Below, piece by piece: positions 1 to 10,391 of a stretch of 64,000 nucleotides of DNA. Numbering within the stretch: the first letter of the stretch is position 1; every line of letters starts with the position of its first letter. Both the position numbers and the translations under genes were made by a program. Source of the DNA: Lophium mytilinum (lineage: Eukaryota; Ascomycota; Dothideomycetes; Mytilinidiales; Mytilinidiaceae); the NCBI GenBank assembly GCA_010093605.1, contig MU004190.1, positions 992,001 through 1,056,000 on the forward strand, given 5' to 3'. The notes under the pieces were generated by a model. The model saw nothing but the letters and a program-made list of their open reading frames with translations, made no database searches and was not told where the DNA came from.

Positions 1-1545
1 TCACCACTAGAGAATTGGAGCCGAAGAATGTGCGATGGATATGCGTTGGCAGCGGACCCGAGAGCTTCTCCGAGTTCTATTCCCCGGCCTCGAACGATTG
101 ACAACTGACATTGGCGCCACCATTGCGAGAATTGGAAGGTATGCGGAACCTCTCGCACGAATCCGACGGGACTATGCGGCTCCCCAATTACTGAACGCGG
201 AACCGGACGCTCTCATGAAAGACACAACGATATTGGAAGCGGAACCGTCCGACGGAGCGGGAAGCTTGAGTTCAGATGGAGTGATCATGGACCAAAATCC
301 GAGAGAAACCCTTGAATGTCGGAAAAGAATACTTTACTCGGTGAGATACCGGTAGAGGGGCCCTAGCTACCAAAACTCCTTACCTCAATATCGAGTGTCC
401 TCTCTTTCACCCTCATCCGGCCTTGGCGAAAGCTTGAAGCGTGCCTGTTCTACCATTGGTCTTCAATCTATCGATATCTGAGTTTCCTTAAAGACTCAGA
501 TCTCCTAGATCTTAGATCTCCATTGAAAAGATCTGTGGATACGTTCCTCTTCCCCAGATTCTCAAGCTGAAATTTCAATCTACGACGCATCAACTCTGAA
601 CCTCGTCAATGTCGTTTTACTCCCTTCTTACTTGACTTCCTCTTGTCTATACCGTGCCACTCGACTAAGTCCCTACTTACAACACTCTTTCAAATCTCCG
701 GAGTACTGCATGGCCGGTGCGTCGAATGGTGGTGAAGGGCCAAGACTAAGTTGAAGGTCACGTGAGAGACTCAAGATATTTGGGGATCAACCTTATCTCA
801 TCAACGGGAACCTGCATCATCGGACCCGCCACGTTGCTTTGCGATCAAGGATGTCTCCTGATGGTAGTGTCAGGAGTGTGGTGGTTCGAGGTCGGAATGA
901 GGAGACGTTCGAGGCGCGGCCACCTCCGCCCGCGCAAGCGAGGAAAAAGTCAGCCCACTGTCTCTCCACAACACCAGCCAAGGATCACCGCCATCACCCC
1001 ATCGCACCGTGAGCACGTCTCCTTTGTGCTGGATCAGCACCACTCCCATACAAAATAGTCCAAGCATGTAAAAATCCATACCAAACCCGCTTAGTGAGCC
1101 TCCTGCTATGGATGCCGCCTTGGCGGCGTACCCCGCCGTCTCCTGATATCAGCTCCGTCGACTGTTCTAGGTAGACGTGCCAACATGACCCCACAGTGAG
1201 AATACGGTAATGTTTCGGGCATTTCACGCCTCAGGTGATGCTAAGCGATAGACTCACAGCCCCATAGTTTCTTTGACCCGTCCTCATGCTGCTGATATAT
1301 AACCTCTCGTGCTACACCTCACTGTCTCTCCCATCATCATCAAGCATCAATACAGGGCATTCACACCAGTTCCAGCAATCTCCAATCAACCACACATCTC
1401 TACTCCGGCTACTCACGAACGACTAAACTCGATCAAAACTCCTCTTACGCCAAAAAGTGTATTACTAAAATCACATCTCTACAATCGACGAATCAGTAAA
1501 CGCCATTCAACGGTTCTTAATCTCGATTTCGACATAATCCACAAA
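1..1545. other. Unassigned leading region
   Basis: I cannot assign a gene here. An open frame at 35-355 (106 codons, plus strand) starts close to the window edge and may be chance or the end of a truncated gene; it shows no motif I recognise. Opposing frames near 762-1227 overlap each other and look like shadows. A TATA-like stretch near 1294-1302 (gatatataac) and a pyrimidine-rich leader lie upstream of the small gene starting at 1546, so the last 250 bases are probably its promoter and 5' leader. Confidence 0.4.
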
Positions 1546-2014
1546 ATGCCTTCCGCAACCCCCATCCGAACCTTCATGCGCTCCGCATCCCGCTACCTCA
1601 CCGAGCCGCACCCATTTGCGCGGAACCCAGTCTCCACCCCAGCGCACCGCCACTACGCGCCGTTCTTCATCAAGCGCGCTGCTGCGACGGCCGGAACGTA
1701 AGCATTTCCCCAATACGTGCTTCCTCTGAGCAATCCAAACTAACAAAATCAACAGCATGATCCCCTTCTACAGCGTGGTCCTCTTCTGGCCCATCCCCGT
1801 CGCCGCCCTCGGCCGCCAAATCGGCATCTGACTTGCTGAATCCCTCGTCATCGCTGTCGACGGCATGGGCCCCTCAACTTACCAGGGCCAGGCCTCAGTC
1901 CCGTGGGAGGTCACCGACATGGCGACGCTCGACGAGATCGAGCGCCATCGGAAGTCGTCGGCTGATGCGAGGGAGGTTATGGACATGATCCTTGGCATGG
2001 AGTTCGATGGTTGA
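1546..2014 (+). CDS. Small membrane/mitochondrial-type protein, frame interrupted by TGA at 1829-1831
   Basis: I do not recognise the family. Exon 1 is 1546-1697; a 58-base GT-AG intron follows (1698-1755); exon 2 starts at 1756. The N-terminus is rich in Arg, Ser and Ala and poor in acids, like a mitochondrial presequence. It is followed by a hydrophobic segment (MIPFYSVVLFWPIPVAAL) that could span a membrane. A TGA at 1829-1831 ends the protein at about 75 residues. The same frame then stays open for 60 more codons to a second TGA at 2012-2014, with GC-rich third positions and a plausible soluble, acidic sequence (starting LAESLVIAVDGM, ending MILGMEFDG). The tail therefore looks like real coding sequence beyond a stop. 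Options are recent nonsense mutation, stop-codon readthrough, a base-call error, or removal of the TGA by an unrecognised intron (a weak donor in AGC-GTGGTC paired with the acceptor near 1899 would keep frame). Confidence 0.5.
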
Positions 2015-2503
2015 GCAATGGTGTTTTGTTTGTTTTGCTTCTTATACAAACCTTTATTTGCGGGGGTTTGGTGTTTTTGTTCCGAGACGAATCGGCTTTT
2101 ATGCATGGTTTGCTGGAGTTTGGGGGCGTTCGGGGTGTTGAATGCCCGCGGCGGCTTTGTGGGCTTTGTAGCATAGCGAGTTCGAAAATGATATCAAGTT
2201 CAAATCAAGCACGTCTTTCCGAGCAGAGTGACAGTGACCGTGGGTTTTATTAGGGATCCAACTTGGAGGTGATTGGTATTGTACTTTGGGAAGAAACAGA
2301 AGGACCAAAGCATTGGGGAATCTCAGAGACCGAACAAAGAGACAAGCAACCTTTGATACACAGAGAGAATCTTAAAACCCAATGCAAGAAGACCAATGAC
2401 CCGACAATGCCGCTTAACGCAGGACGAAGGAAAATCGAGCAAATTTGACCGAAAGAAAGGCTCGCATTCCTTGGACACCTAGCGCCCAGCATACAATCGG
2501 CTT
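2015..2503. other. Intergenic, convergent 3' ends
   Basis: This stretch lies between two convergent genes and should hold their 3' untranslated regions. Overlapping short frames occur on both strands; none has coding character that I trust. Confidence 0.5.
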
Positions 2504-3258
2504 TCAAGGGAACATGGAATCATCCGGCATGACAAAACCCTTCGCGTCGAAGTCGCGGCGAATGTAATCCGTCATGGCGTCAATCTTCTTGCGCTGAACA
2601 TGCAGAGCTCCACCCTGTAGATCCCTGTCCCGCTGGCTCATGTGACTGTCGGCCATCGACATAACTGATGGTTTCGGGGAGGTGGCGCCTTCGGCGAGGG
2701 TAAATCCCTCTTCTTGGGCGAGATCGGAGACTGCCTTGGGATGGGTTCCGGCGGCTTTCAGAGAACCTTCCTTGCTGCTAGGAGCCTCAGAATGAGGATA
2801 TCGAGGGTCGCCATAGACTTCCGGGGTGATCTTGAAGGACGCGTGTCGTCCGGGTGGAACTCCTCCCACGAGAACCAGGAGAAGCTTGGGCTGAAGAGCC
2901 CGAACGATGAGGTTGTTGGCTTCGAACTCGATAGTCAGAGTCTCCAAAGTGGGCTTGGACAGAGAGCTGCTGGATTGTGCGATATCCGAGTCCAGGCTAG
3001 CCTGGTCATGAGAAAGTTTAGAGGCGATAGCTTCTTCATGCTCCTTCCAGGCCATGGAGATGAGGGCAGCCTGATCTCTCAGATCCTTGATGTCGACAGG
3101 CACAGAGTATGCCAGAAGAGTTCCATTGGGTGACATTACACTGGTATATTAGCGGGATCTCGAGGCGCGGACGGCTGCATCACGTACAACATGCGTGGAT
3201 AGAGCTTCGGGTCCACATTCTTGGCCAAAAGTTCGCTAAGTTTCTTCGCGTTCAACAT
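2504..3258 (-). CDS. Roadblock/LC7-domain protein, LAMTOR2-like
   Basis: Exons are 3188-3258 and 2504-3140, joined over a 47-base GT-AG intron, giving about 235 residues. The start MLNAKKLSELLAKNV followed by PRMFVMSPNGTLLAYS matches the N-terminal helix and first strands of Roadblock/LC7 proteins such as LAMTOR2 and fission-yeast Lam2, which form part of the Ragulator/EGO scaffold that anchors Rag GTPases at the lysosome or vacuole for TORC1 signalling. The domain appears to occupy roughly residues 10-130; the remainder is a Ser/Pro-rich linker and a charged tail (about 210-235), making it longer than animal LAMTOR2 (about 125 residues). It is transcribed away from the glyoxalase gene across an 854-base shared upstream region. 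Another Roadblock family member (for example MglB/Ego-type) is possible; the domain call is firmer than the subunit name. Confidence 0.6.
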
Positions 3259-4112
3259 TTTGAGCGTCTCTAGAGAAGGCGCGGTTTAGCATTGAGGGAG
3301 ATATTGCAAAAACATATTAGGCACGCGACATCGGAAAATGTGTTATAACAGGTGGGCCAGAGTTCCAAAAGACAGATTCGTGTACGTAAACATCTTGAGA
3401 CCGGATTGACGACGGATTTACTCCTAAGGAGAGAAAGGAGGTCGTATGAGAGTTAAATTCAGGCAACTTACACCAACACGCTGCGCGCCGCGGCGATGTG
3501 ATAAGAAGTGAGGTGGAAAGATTTCAACGTTCAACACGAGCGAAGAGGGTCGACAAAGCTCTCCAGAAGGGCATAGTCAAGGCGCCGGTCTACCAACGTG
3601 GGAGGTGAATGCAATGCGGAGCTTTGTCGCATTGTTGATGACGGTGTGACGAAGACTGGGCAAGTCGTGGGAGCTCAGCCTCAACTGGAAGGCGCCCGGA
3701 TGTGGAGAAACCTTTGGCCGCGTAGCTCCACGTGACTGCTCCTATCTCTCGCCATCCGAACATCCCCAAACTGCGTCCGCGCTGCTTTCTCCGATTTCCG
3801 AGAAGTTGGGTATGAGTCACTATATGCAATTGGTCAATAGCAAATAGCATGTCTCTTATGCAGGATCGAAAGGCACGAGAATCATGCCGCCGAGAGATAT
3901 CCCGGATCCCGCTAGAACGTGGGGTTGATTGAGCTCCTGCGCGCGTCATTCATCACTCCAGCGCGCGCTCTCAATTCTTTTCCCCCGTTCAATCGATGCT
4001 TATATTCAGCCGACTGTCCGCAAGATCATACAATCATAAAACCTCATCTACATTCATCTCACGAGCCTCTAGCCTTTCTACCAGACGACCACTGGTTAGG
4101 ACGTTCGCAATC
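3259..4112. other. Divergent upstream region
   Basis: This is the shared upstream region of the minus-strand Roadblock gene and the plus-strand glyoxalase gene. It contains short frames on both strands (for example 3590-3949 minus) without recognisable motifs. A CT-rich leader precedes the ATG at 4113. No RNA gene or clear regulatory site was seen. Confidence 0.5.
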
Positions 4113-5248
4113 ATGGCTACCAACACAAGCTCCTATAAGCTAAATCACTCAATGCAAGGCCTCTCGCTTCTAGACCTGTTGCGCACGTAGATCTATATCA
4201 GTGCTAACATCAGCGTAGGATTCGGGTGAAGGACCCCAAAATCTCAGTGAAGTTCTACGAACTCCTCGGCATGAAGCTGATCAACAAAATCGAGAATGCC
4301 GATGCCAAGTTCGACCTCTACTTCCTTGCGTATGATACCCCGAAAGCAGCCAACCACGGCAACCATTGGACGGATCGCGAAGGACTCATAGAACTCACCC
4401 ACAACTATGGCACGGAGAACGACCCAAATTACAAGATCGCGAATGGCAACAGCGATCCTCATAAGGGGTTTGGACACACTTGTATCTCAGTGGACAACAT
4501 CCAGGCTGCCTGCAAGCGGTTGGAAGATGCAGGGGTCAAGTTCCAGAAGAAGCTGGCAGATGGAAAGATGCATCACATTGCGTTTGCATTGGATCCTGAC
4601 AGCTACTGGGTTGAGATCATTGGACAAAAGCCGGTCGAGGAGACAGAGAGTGTCACGGAGACGGACGTTGAGACATATCGCATGGTGAGTGTGGTGAATT
4701 GCGGTAGCGGAGTTGAGCTTACATGGCCGACCAGAACCATACCATGATTCGCGTCAAGGACCCTGAGATCTCACTCAAATTCTATCAAGACGTCATGGGA
4801 ATGGACCTCAAGCGAGTCACGGAGAGAACTGCAGGCGGCTTCAACCTCTACTTCCTCGGCTACGGAGCTCCAGCTGTGCAAGTTGCGGACGGCCACAATC
4901 CTGTTGCAGACCGCGAGGGCATACTAGAGTTGACATGGAACTACGGAACGGAGAAGGATCCCAACTTCAATTACCACGATGGTAACGCGGAGCCGCAGGG
5001 CTTCGGCCACATCTGCATCTCAGTTGATGACTTGGATTCTGCTTGCGCCAGATTCGAGGAAAAGAAGGTCAACTGGAAGAAGAGGCTCACAGATGGCAGG
5101 ATGAAGAACATTGCCTTCGTTCTCGGTATGTTGTTGCTATGTGTAAGATCATAAGACGCAGATAAATGACAGATATCAATCAGATCCTGATGGCTACTGG
5201 ATTGAGGTAGTCCAGAACGAGAAGCTCAAGAACCGAAGCAACTGGTGA
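4113..5248 (+). CDS. GLO1: Glyoxalase I, two-domain lactoylglutathione lyase
   Basis: This enzyme isomerises the hemithioacetal of methylglyoxal and glutathione to S-lactoylglutathione in the cytosol. Exons are 4113-4153, 4219-4684, 4735-5125 and 5184-5248, giving 320 residues, close to yeast Glo1 (326). Two tandem VOC/glyoxalase domains are visible. Domain 1 starts NHSMIRVKDP and contains GFGHTCISVDN and YWVEIIGQ; domain 2 starts NHTMIRVKDPE and contains GFGHICISVDD and YWIEVVQNE. The His and Glu residues in these blocks are the expected metal ligands, duplicated as in yeasts. Intron 1 begins with GC (gcaagg) and ends gctaac...gtag; only this choice rebuilds the conserved NHxMIRVKDP junction. 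The other three exons use ordinary GT-AG borders. The gene sits between a divergent Roadblock gene and the serine-pathway gene downstream. Confidence 0.93.
4154..4218 (+). other. GC-AG intron in glyoxalase I
   Basis: This 65-base intron has a GC donor (aat|gcaagg), a consensus branch site (gctaac) and a tag acceptor. It is required to join TCA-AT to G-ATT and restore the family motif MIRVKDP. Confidence 0.8.
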
Positions 5249-5734
5249 TTGAGTTCCTTTTAGCTAAAGTATAACAGAAGTCCAGAAATAGAACATTAGA
5301 TTGACTCAGGTATCTGACTGCTCTACATGCTTAGATAGCTCAAGGAACCATTGCCCTGTTTAGCTATCTAATTCGATGGAGCTTCTAACTTTCATCATTG
5401 TCTTCTGTTCGGCCGTCTCGTTCTAGATAGGGTCACGCTTCTTTGTTTCTTTCCACTAGCATGGAACAGCGTGGGGAAGGCGCGGGAGCGGGGTAGTTCT
5501 CTTGCCCACTTTGAGACAGCCCGCCATTCCTCACCACTCAGCTGACTTCATCACCGCAGCACCTGCAGCACCTGCAGCTCTCATACACGCGAGCCTGTGG
5601 TACCTTCGCCGATAGCGGCCCGGGAATTGTTCCACTGTAATAAAGCCAGCAAACAATCCCAGTCGCGTCATACTCGCTTTCCTCTTCGCTTTCTTCCCGT
5701 CTGACTCACTACTTTCTCTCTTTCATACTACGAC
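5249..5734. other. Intergenic, promoter of PGDH
   Basis: This 486-base gap follows glyoxalase I and leads into the next gene. It contains a short CAGCACCTG repeat near 5555-5580 and CT-rich leader sequence before the ATG at 5735. No gene is seen. Confidence 0.5.
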
Positions 5735-7656
5735 ATGCCTATTGCCGTGCCTAGCAGCGGAGCGTCCACTCCAAAGCCGAAGATCCTCATTCCAGAGAAG
5801 GTCTCTCCAGATGGATTGGCATTGCTGCAAGCCTCCTTCGAGGTTCACGAGAAGAAGGGATTGAGTGCCGACGAGCTCAAAGCCATCATACCTGAATATG
5901 AAGCCCTCATTGTCCGGTCTGAAACCAAAGTCACAGCCGACCTGCTCGATGCAGCGAAGAAATTGAAGGTGGTAGCCAGAGCTGGTGTTGGCGTTGACAA
6001 TGTCGATGTTGGCAGTGCAACGAAGCATGGGATCATCGTGGTGAACTCACCTGTAGGGAACATCAATGCTGCTGCGGAACATACAATTGCTTGTAAGAAC
6101 CCTGTTGCTGACACTAGACAACTACTTACTCTTCATAGTGCTTATGGCAGTCGCTCGTAACATTGGAGATGCGAGCTCAAGTATCAAGGCTGGGAAATGG
6201 GAGAGGAGTCGTCTGGTCGGCGTGGAAGCAAAGGGAAAGACTCTTGCTATTGTCGGCCTCGGAAAGGGTCAGTTACTTTTGGGCCAACTCGAAACGTATA
6301 CTGACTTGGAACAGTCGGTCTCACCGTGGCTCGCATTGCGAACGGCTTGGGAATGAGCCTGGTTGCATATGGCAAGTGTTGTCCTTCCTTTCAAACATGA
6401 TCAATCTAATCGTCTAGCTAGACCCATACGCGAATCCTTCTCTCGCGGCAGCAGCTTCTGTCACTTTGAGACCCACCTTGGCTGAGCTCCTGAAAGAAGC
6501 CGACTTCTTGACCCTCCACACCCCTCTCATCGCATCGACCAAGGGAATGATTGGAGCGTCGGAGCTAGCGACAATGAAGATGACCGCGAGAATATTGAAC
6601 GTCGCGAGAGGCGGCATGATCGACGAAGCAGCTCTTCTGGAAGCTTTGAACGCTGGGACCATTGCCGGAGCTGGAATCGACGTCTTCACCTCCGAACCCC
6701 CAGAGGCTGACTCGACTGCATCACGTCTCATCGCACACCCCAAGGTTGTCGCCACACCACATCTTGGTGCGTCGACCGTAGAAGCCCAAGAAAACGTGTC
6801 CATAGATGTCTGCCAGCAGGTCATCGCAATTTTGAATGGAGAGCTTCCTCGTTCAGCCGTCAATGCTCCCATAATTCTACCAGAAGAATATCGCACTCTT
6901 CAGCCATTCGTATCGTTAGTTGAGAAGATGGGTTCGCTCTATACTCAGCACTATAGCCCTCACATCAACCCAAGCTCCAAATCGTTCCGCACAACTTTCG
7001 ACCTGACGTACGAGGGTGCCCTTGCTACTCTCAATACTACCAAACCACTTTTCGCCGCTCTCATCAAAGGGCTCCTCACTCCCATTACCTCGTCCGATGG
7101 CTTGAATATCAATATCGTCAATGCTGAGATATTGGCCAAAGAACGCGGTATCCTTGTCAACGAGAACCGCAGCCGTGAAAACGTGGAAGAAAAGCCCTAC
7201 TCCTCCTTCGTCACTCTCCGCGCTCGCACCTCCCGCTCAGCGTCACAATCTCGGACTCCCTCCCCTGAGCTGAAACGAACATTGTCTCAGGCTGCTCTAC
7301 CGCAGGACCAAGACGACCAAGTGATCCAGGGATTCGTTTCCGCGAACAAGCCGTATATTTCTCGACTAGATCGCTTCAAGGGCGAGTTCGTTCCTTCAGG
7401 TACTCTCATCATTTGCCGGAACTTCGACTCGTGTGGCAAGATCGGCTTCGTGGGCTCTGAACTTGGCAAGGCGGGCGTCAATATCAAGTTCATGAATGTG
7501 GCACCGCTACATGAGGATGAAGAGGACAGGGAGGGCGATGCTTCAGGGCAAGAAGCTCTCATGATTCTCGGAGTGGACAGGCCCGTAGGTGATGATGTCG
7601 TGAAGGGACTCATCTCGGACCAAGGTGTGTTGGAGGTGAGCGTTGTTACTTTGTAG
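5735..7656 (+). CDS. SER33: D-3-phosphoglycerate dehydrogenase
   Basis: This enzyme oxidises 3-phosphoglycerate to 3-phosphohydroxypyruvate with NAD+, the first step of serine synthesis in the cytosol. Exons are 5735-6092, 6139-6267, 6315-6371 and 6422-7656, giving 592 residues. The N-terminal substrate domain leads to RAGVGVDNVDV and the nucleotide-binding GLGKVGLTVARIANGLGM. The catalytic trio is visible as Arg in NVARGGMIDE, Glu in VFTSEPPEA and His in TPHLGASTVEAQEN. A long intervening (ASB-like) region follows and contains a Ser/Arg-rich insertion near residues 445-480. The C-terminus (TLIICRNFDSCGKIGF to DRPVGDD) is an ACT-type regulatory domain, implying serine feedback as known for the family. 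Intron 3 (6372-6421) has a perfect GCAAGT donor and appears to be GC-AG. Confidence 0.93.
6372..6421 (+). other. GC-AG intron in PGDH
   Basis: The donor is tatg|gcaagt and the acceptor is the second ctag of a ctagctag doublet. Splicing restores VAYDPYANPS, the conserved strand after the Rossmann fold. Length is 50 bases. Confidence 0.85.
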
Positions 7657-7880
7657 GTTCAGAGGACAGCCTGGTCATGACATAGTCCGTTCAAGCGCTT
7701 TTCAACATATTTGATATTGGCCAAAAGACGAAATGCATGGCAAGCGATGGGAACGATCCGGAAAAGCATGGGAGTTATTTGTAGGACTTCAACGTCATAT
7801 AAACACATAGCATGATATCCAAGGTTGATAAATCAAGGCATAGCTTTTTGGCCCTTGAAAGTCGCCAATTATACAAGTAA

Positions 7881-9705
7881 TACCCCCCTTCACCCCCAAG
7901 ACACCTTCCGCCCATTCCATGGAGTATTCGCGAGCTGGGACCGGACGATGTTTTTGACTCGGTACTCTCTTTGCTCAAGCAACGGCCCAATACCTACGCG
8001 TCCAACCGACATTCGATGGTAGCCGCCATTGTGCCACCCAATACTCAGCTTTACCATGCCAGACCAGACGGTGGGCCTCCTAAGGTTCCTACGTTCTTCG
8101 CCTTCGATGCGTCAGTGTCCTGATTTTTACTGTTCACGCCTTTCGCTGACTTACGGCAGAGAAATGTCGCTCCGGATGTATGGAGGGTCTGGAAACCCCC
8201 AGTTGTATACAATGGTCACAACTAGAACTCTGAATGTTCTATAGTTTGATGGACAGTCAGCATCGTTGACTAGATGGGGTACTCTTGATGCCTAGATGGC
8301 TCTTCTTCAAAATGAAGTACCACCTTATCCCAGCGAAGAGCTTGTGTTCGACGAGAATCAGCGGGGTGTCGAATCTCTGTGCTCTTATTAAGAACTTTAA
8401 GTTGGACGGCGTTGCCCGAATGAATGCAGGATTTGAGGTCATGCTCTGCGATCTTGTTGTGGCCGGTGTTACGCAACTGTACTCCAGTAATGTGACTGTA
8501 CCAGGTAATAGGAAAGAGAGGAAGACCCTACCCTTCCCCAGAATCCCAAACGCGTTCCTCCCTTTGGGTTCGGCAATGATTTCGCCCCTCAGAATAGTTG
8601 GGAATGGATCAGAAGCGGCACCTGGTATTATGGCACCTCAGCTACCGATGCTGGAAGCACTAGGGAAACCAGGATACAGCTTGACCTCTGCGGATTTATG
8701 TCCCTACTACGACCCATGCCTCAGCAGTTTGAGTGGACTTCACCATGGGGTGTAAGAGGAAACGATACATACCAGAACGGGTGGGGGCTTCGTAGGGGCC
8801 ACCGTCTATTGGGCATCTCACGGGAGGATATTTCCACAATGAAGAAGTGGTTGAAGCCTATCACGACTGCCCACGTATCTTCGCGGAGACACTGTTCAGG
8901 CATCGACTGACAGGCGCTGACTGAGACAATCACCAATCAACACCGAAGCCGAGCACGAGAAATATCAGTCGCCCTAAGGAACGGACCCCAAGACAGCGAT
9001 TCCATCCAGCCCATCATCAAGACCATCCACGAGCTTAGCTACGCTATCCTTTACACCTACCTTCAGTATCCCTCCGCCGCAAAGATATCCTCGCAAGAAG
9101 CTAGAAATCTGACTATTGCACGATGCTCTTCTGTTTATACGGAGAACATCAAGCCAAGTAGCCTCAACGAGTTCGAGGTAATCATAAAAGAGTCTATCCG
9201 AATAGTCATGGCCGAGCTTTGCTCCTGGGAATGGCATCTGTTTGAATGGAGCGAAAAGCATACAACAAATCTCATTGATCCGGAAAATGAGCTGGTCCCT
9301 GTTTCTACTGATCAGCAAGATCTCCTCGAAGAAATCACACAACATGCTCAAACGACCACAAAGTTAATGGATTGGATTGGATTGGCTGGGACGACTGGCA
9401 CGACTGTGATAGGAAGTGTGAGTCTAATGTGAGACCTTGCTTTCCCTTCTTATTGCATCGACAGAAGCTGATTTTGGATATAGGAGCTCTGCTATATCCC
9501 TATGTGGCCTGTCATTCATGCACCAGGCAAGCATCAGGGCGGATTCTATGCGGATGATTCTTATACTGAGGAAGAGATGTATGATTTCTGGCGGCCATGG
9601 TGTTTGAATCGTACTTTGTTCGATCGAGGGGGCGGACGAGCGCGAGAGCCTGCGCATCAGATTCCAGATGCACCCAACAATCTACCCGTCCTGACTAGCA
9701 GTTGA
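7881..9705 (+). pseudogene. Decayed multi-exon host gene of unknown family
   Basis: A series of open, protein-like segments runs across this span on the plus strand, bounded by plausible short introns. They are 7881-8114, 8160-8204, 8245-8391, a segment in another frame near 8381-8500, 8512-8751, 8796-8907, 8911-9417 and 9484-9705. The introns 8115-8159, 8205-8244, 8752-8795 and 9418-9483 join neighbouring pieces in phase. Three breaks remain: a TAG at 8293-8295 in a frame otherwise open on both sides (CAG to TAG would explain it), a frame change close to 8389, and a one-base frame change close to 8908. Readable pieces include IRELGPDDVFDSVLSLLKQ, NPKRVPPFGFGNDFAPQN and GGYFHNEEVVEAYHDCPR; the later part is helical. 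I do not know the family, and I see no transposon motif. Unspotted introns or assembly errors could account for some breaks, so a live gene cannot be excluded. Confidence 0.6.
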
Positions 9706-10391
9706 AGAAAGCCAAACGATCGCCCTCAACTCGATGCGGTGAGAGATGAGAGCGAGAAAGAGGAGAGACGAGAGTAAGGAGAAGATGGTGGAGGATATGG
9801 AGCTAATGAAAGAGGGTCAAAAGCCTGCAATAGATGCGTCCCGGAGACGCTGTGCTGAAAGTGTGGAGAGACGATCCGAGGCTGAGAACACGATCTGCAG
9901 TAAATTGGGCGGAGATCTATATTTATCAGGTTCAGAGACGCCTGCTTAGGGGGTTGATGAGCTATGATATCTTCAACAATATGAGTGAAAGCGGCTTTGC
10001 GAAGACAGGTAGTCTAGCTAGCGATGAATCATCATGCATAAACACCCAATCCAGCCTACTTTTTAATAGGAAGCTAGAGTCAATGAACGTCTGAATAGGA
10101 CAACGCTCTGGTTTCCCTTGACGCTATTCGGATAACTTTCCCTCCGCAAATCATAATGCACAGACCCTTCCCCGCATTCGTCCCGGCTTGCCCTTCTCAG
10201 CTTACCTCATTGTGCATCCCACTTCTCCCACTTCTCCTCGGCATCGGCGAAACAACAATGCTCCGCAATTCCGCTATGAAAACATCCAGTGTCCTCTATT
10301 CTATGACACGCACGCTTCCGCCACTCCTTTGACCCAGATTCTACCCAATTGACCCCTCGCCCCGTCTTCATACTCACATTTCCACCCCAAA
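9706..10391. other. Intergenic, possible further remnant of the decayed gene
   Basis: An open frame near 9834-10094 contains VWRDDPRLRTRSAVNWAEI and looks protein-like, so it may be a last exon or remnant of the upstream broken gene. The rest is ordinary intergenic sequence and the leader of the transhydrogenase gene at 10392. Confidence 0.35.
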
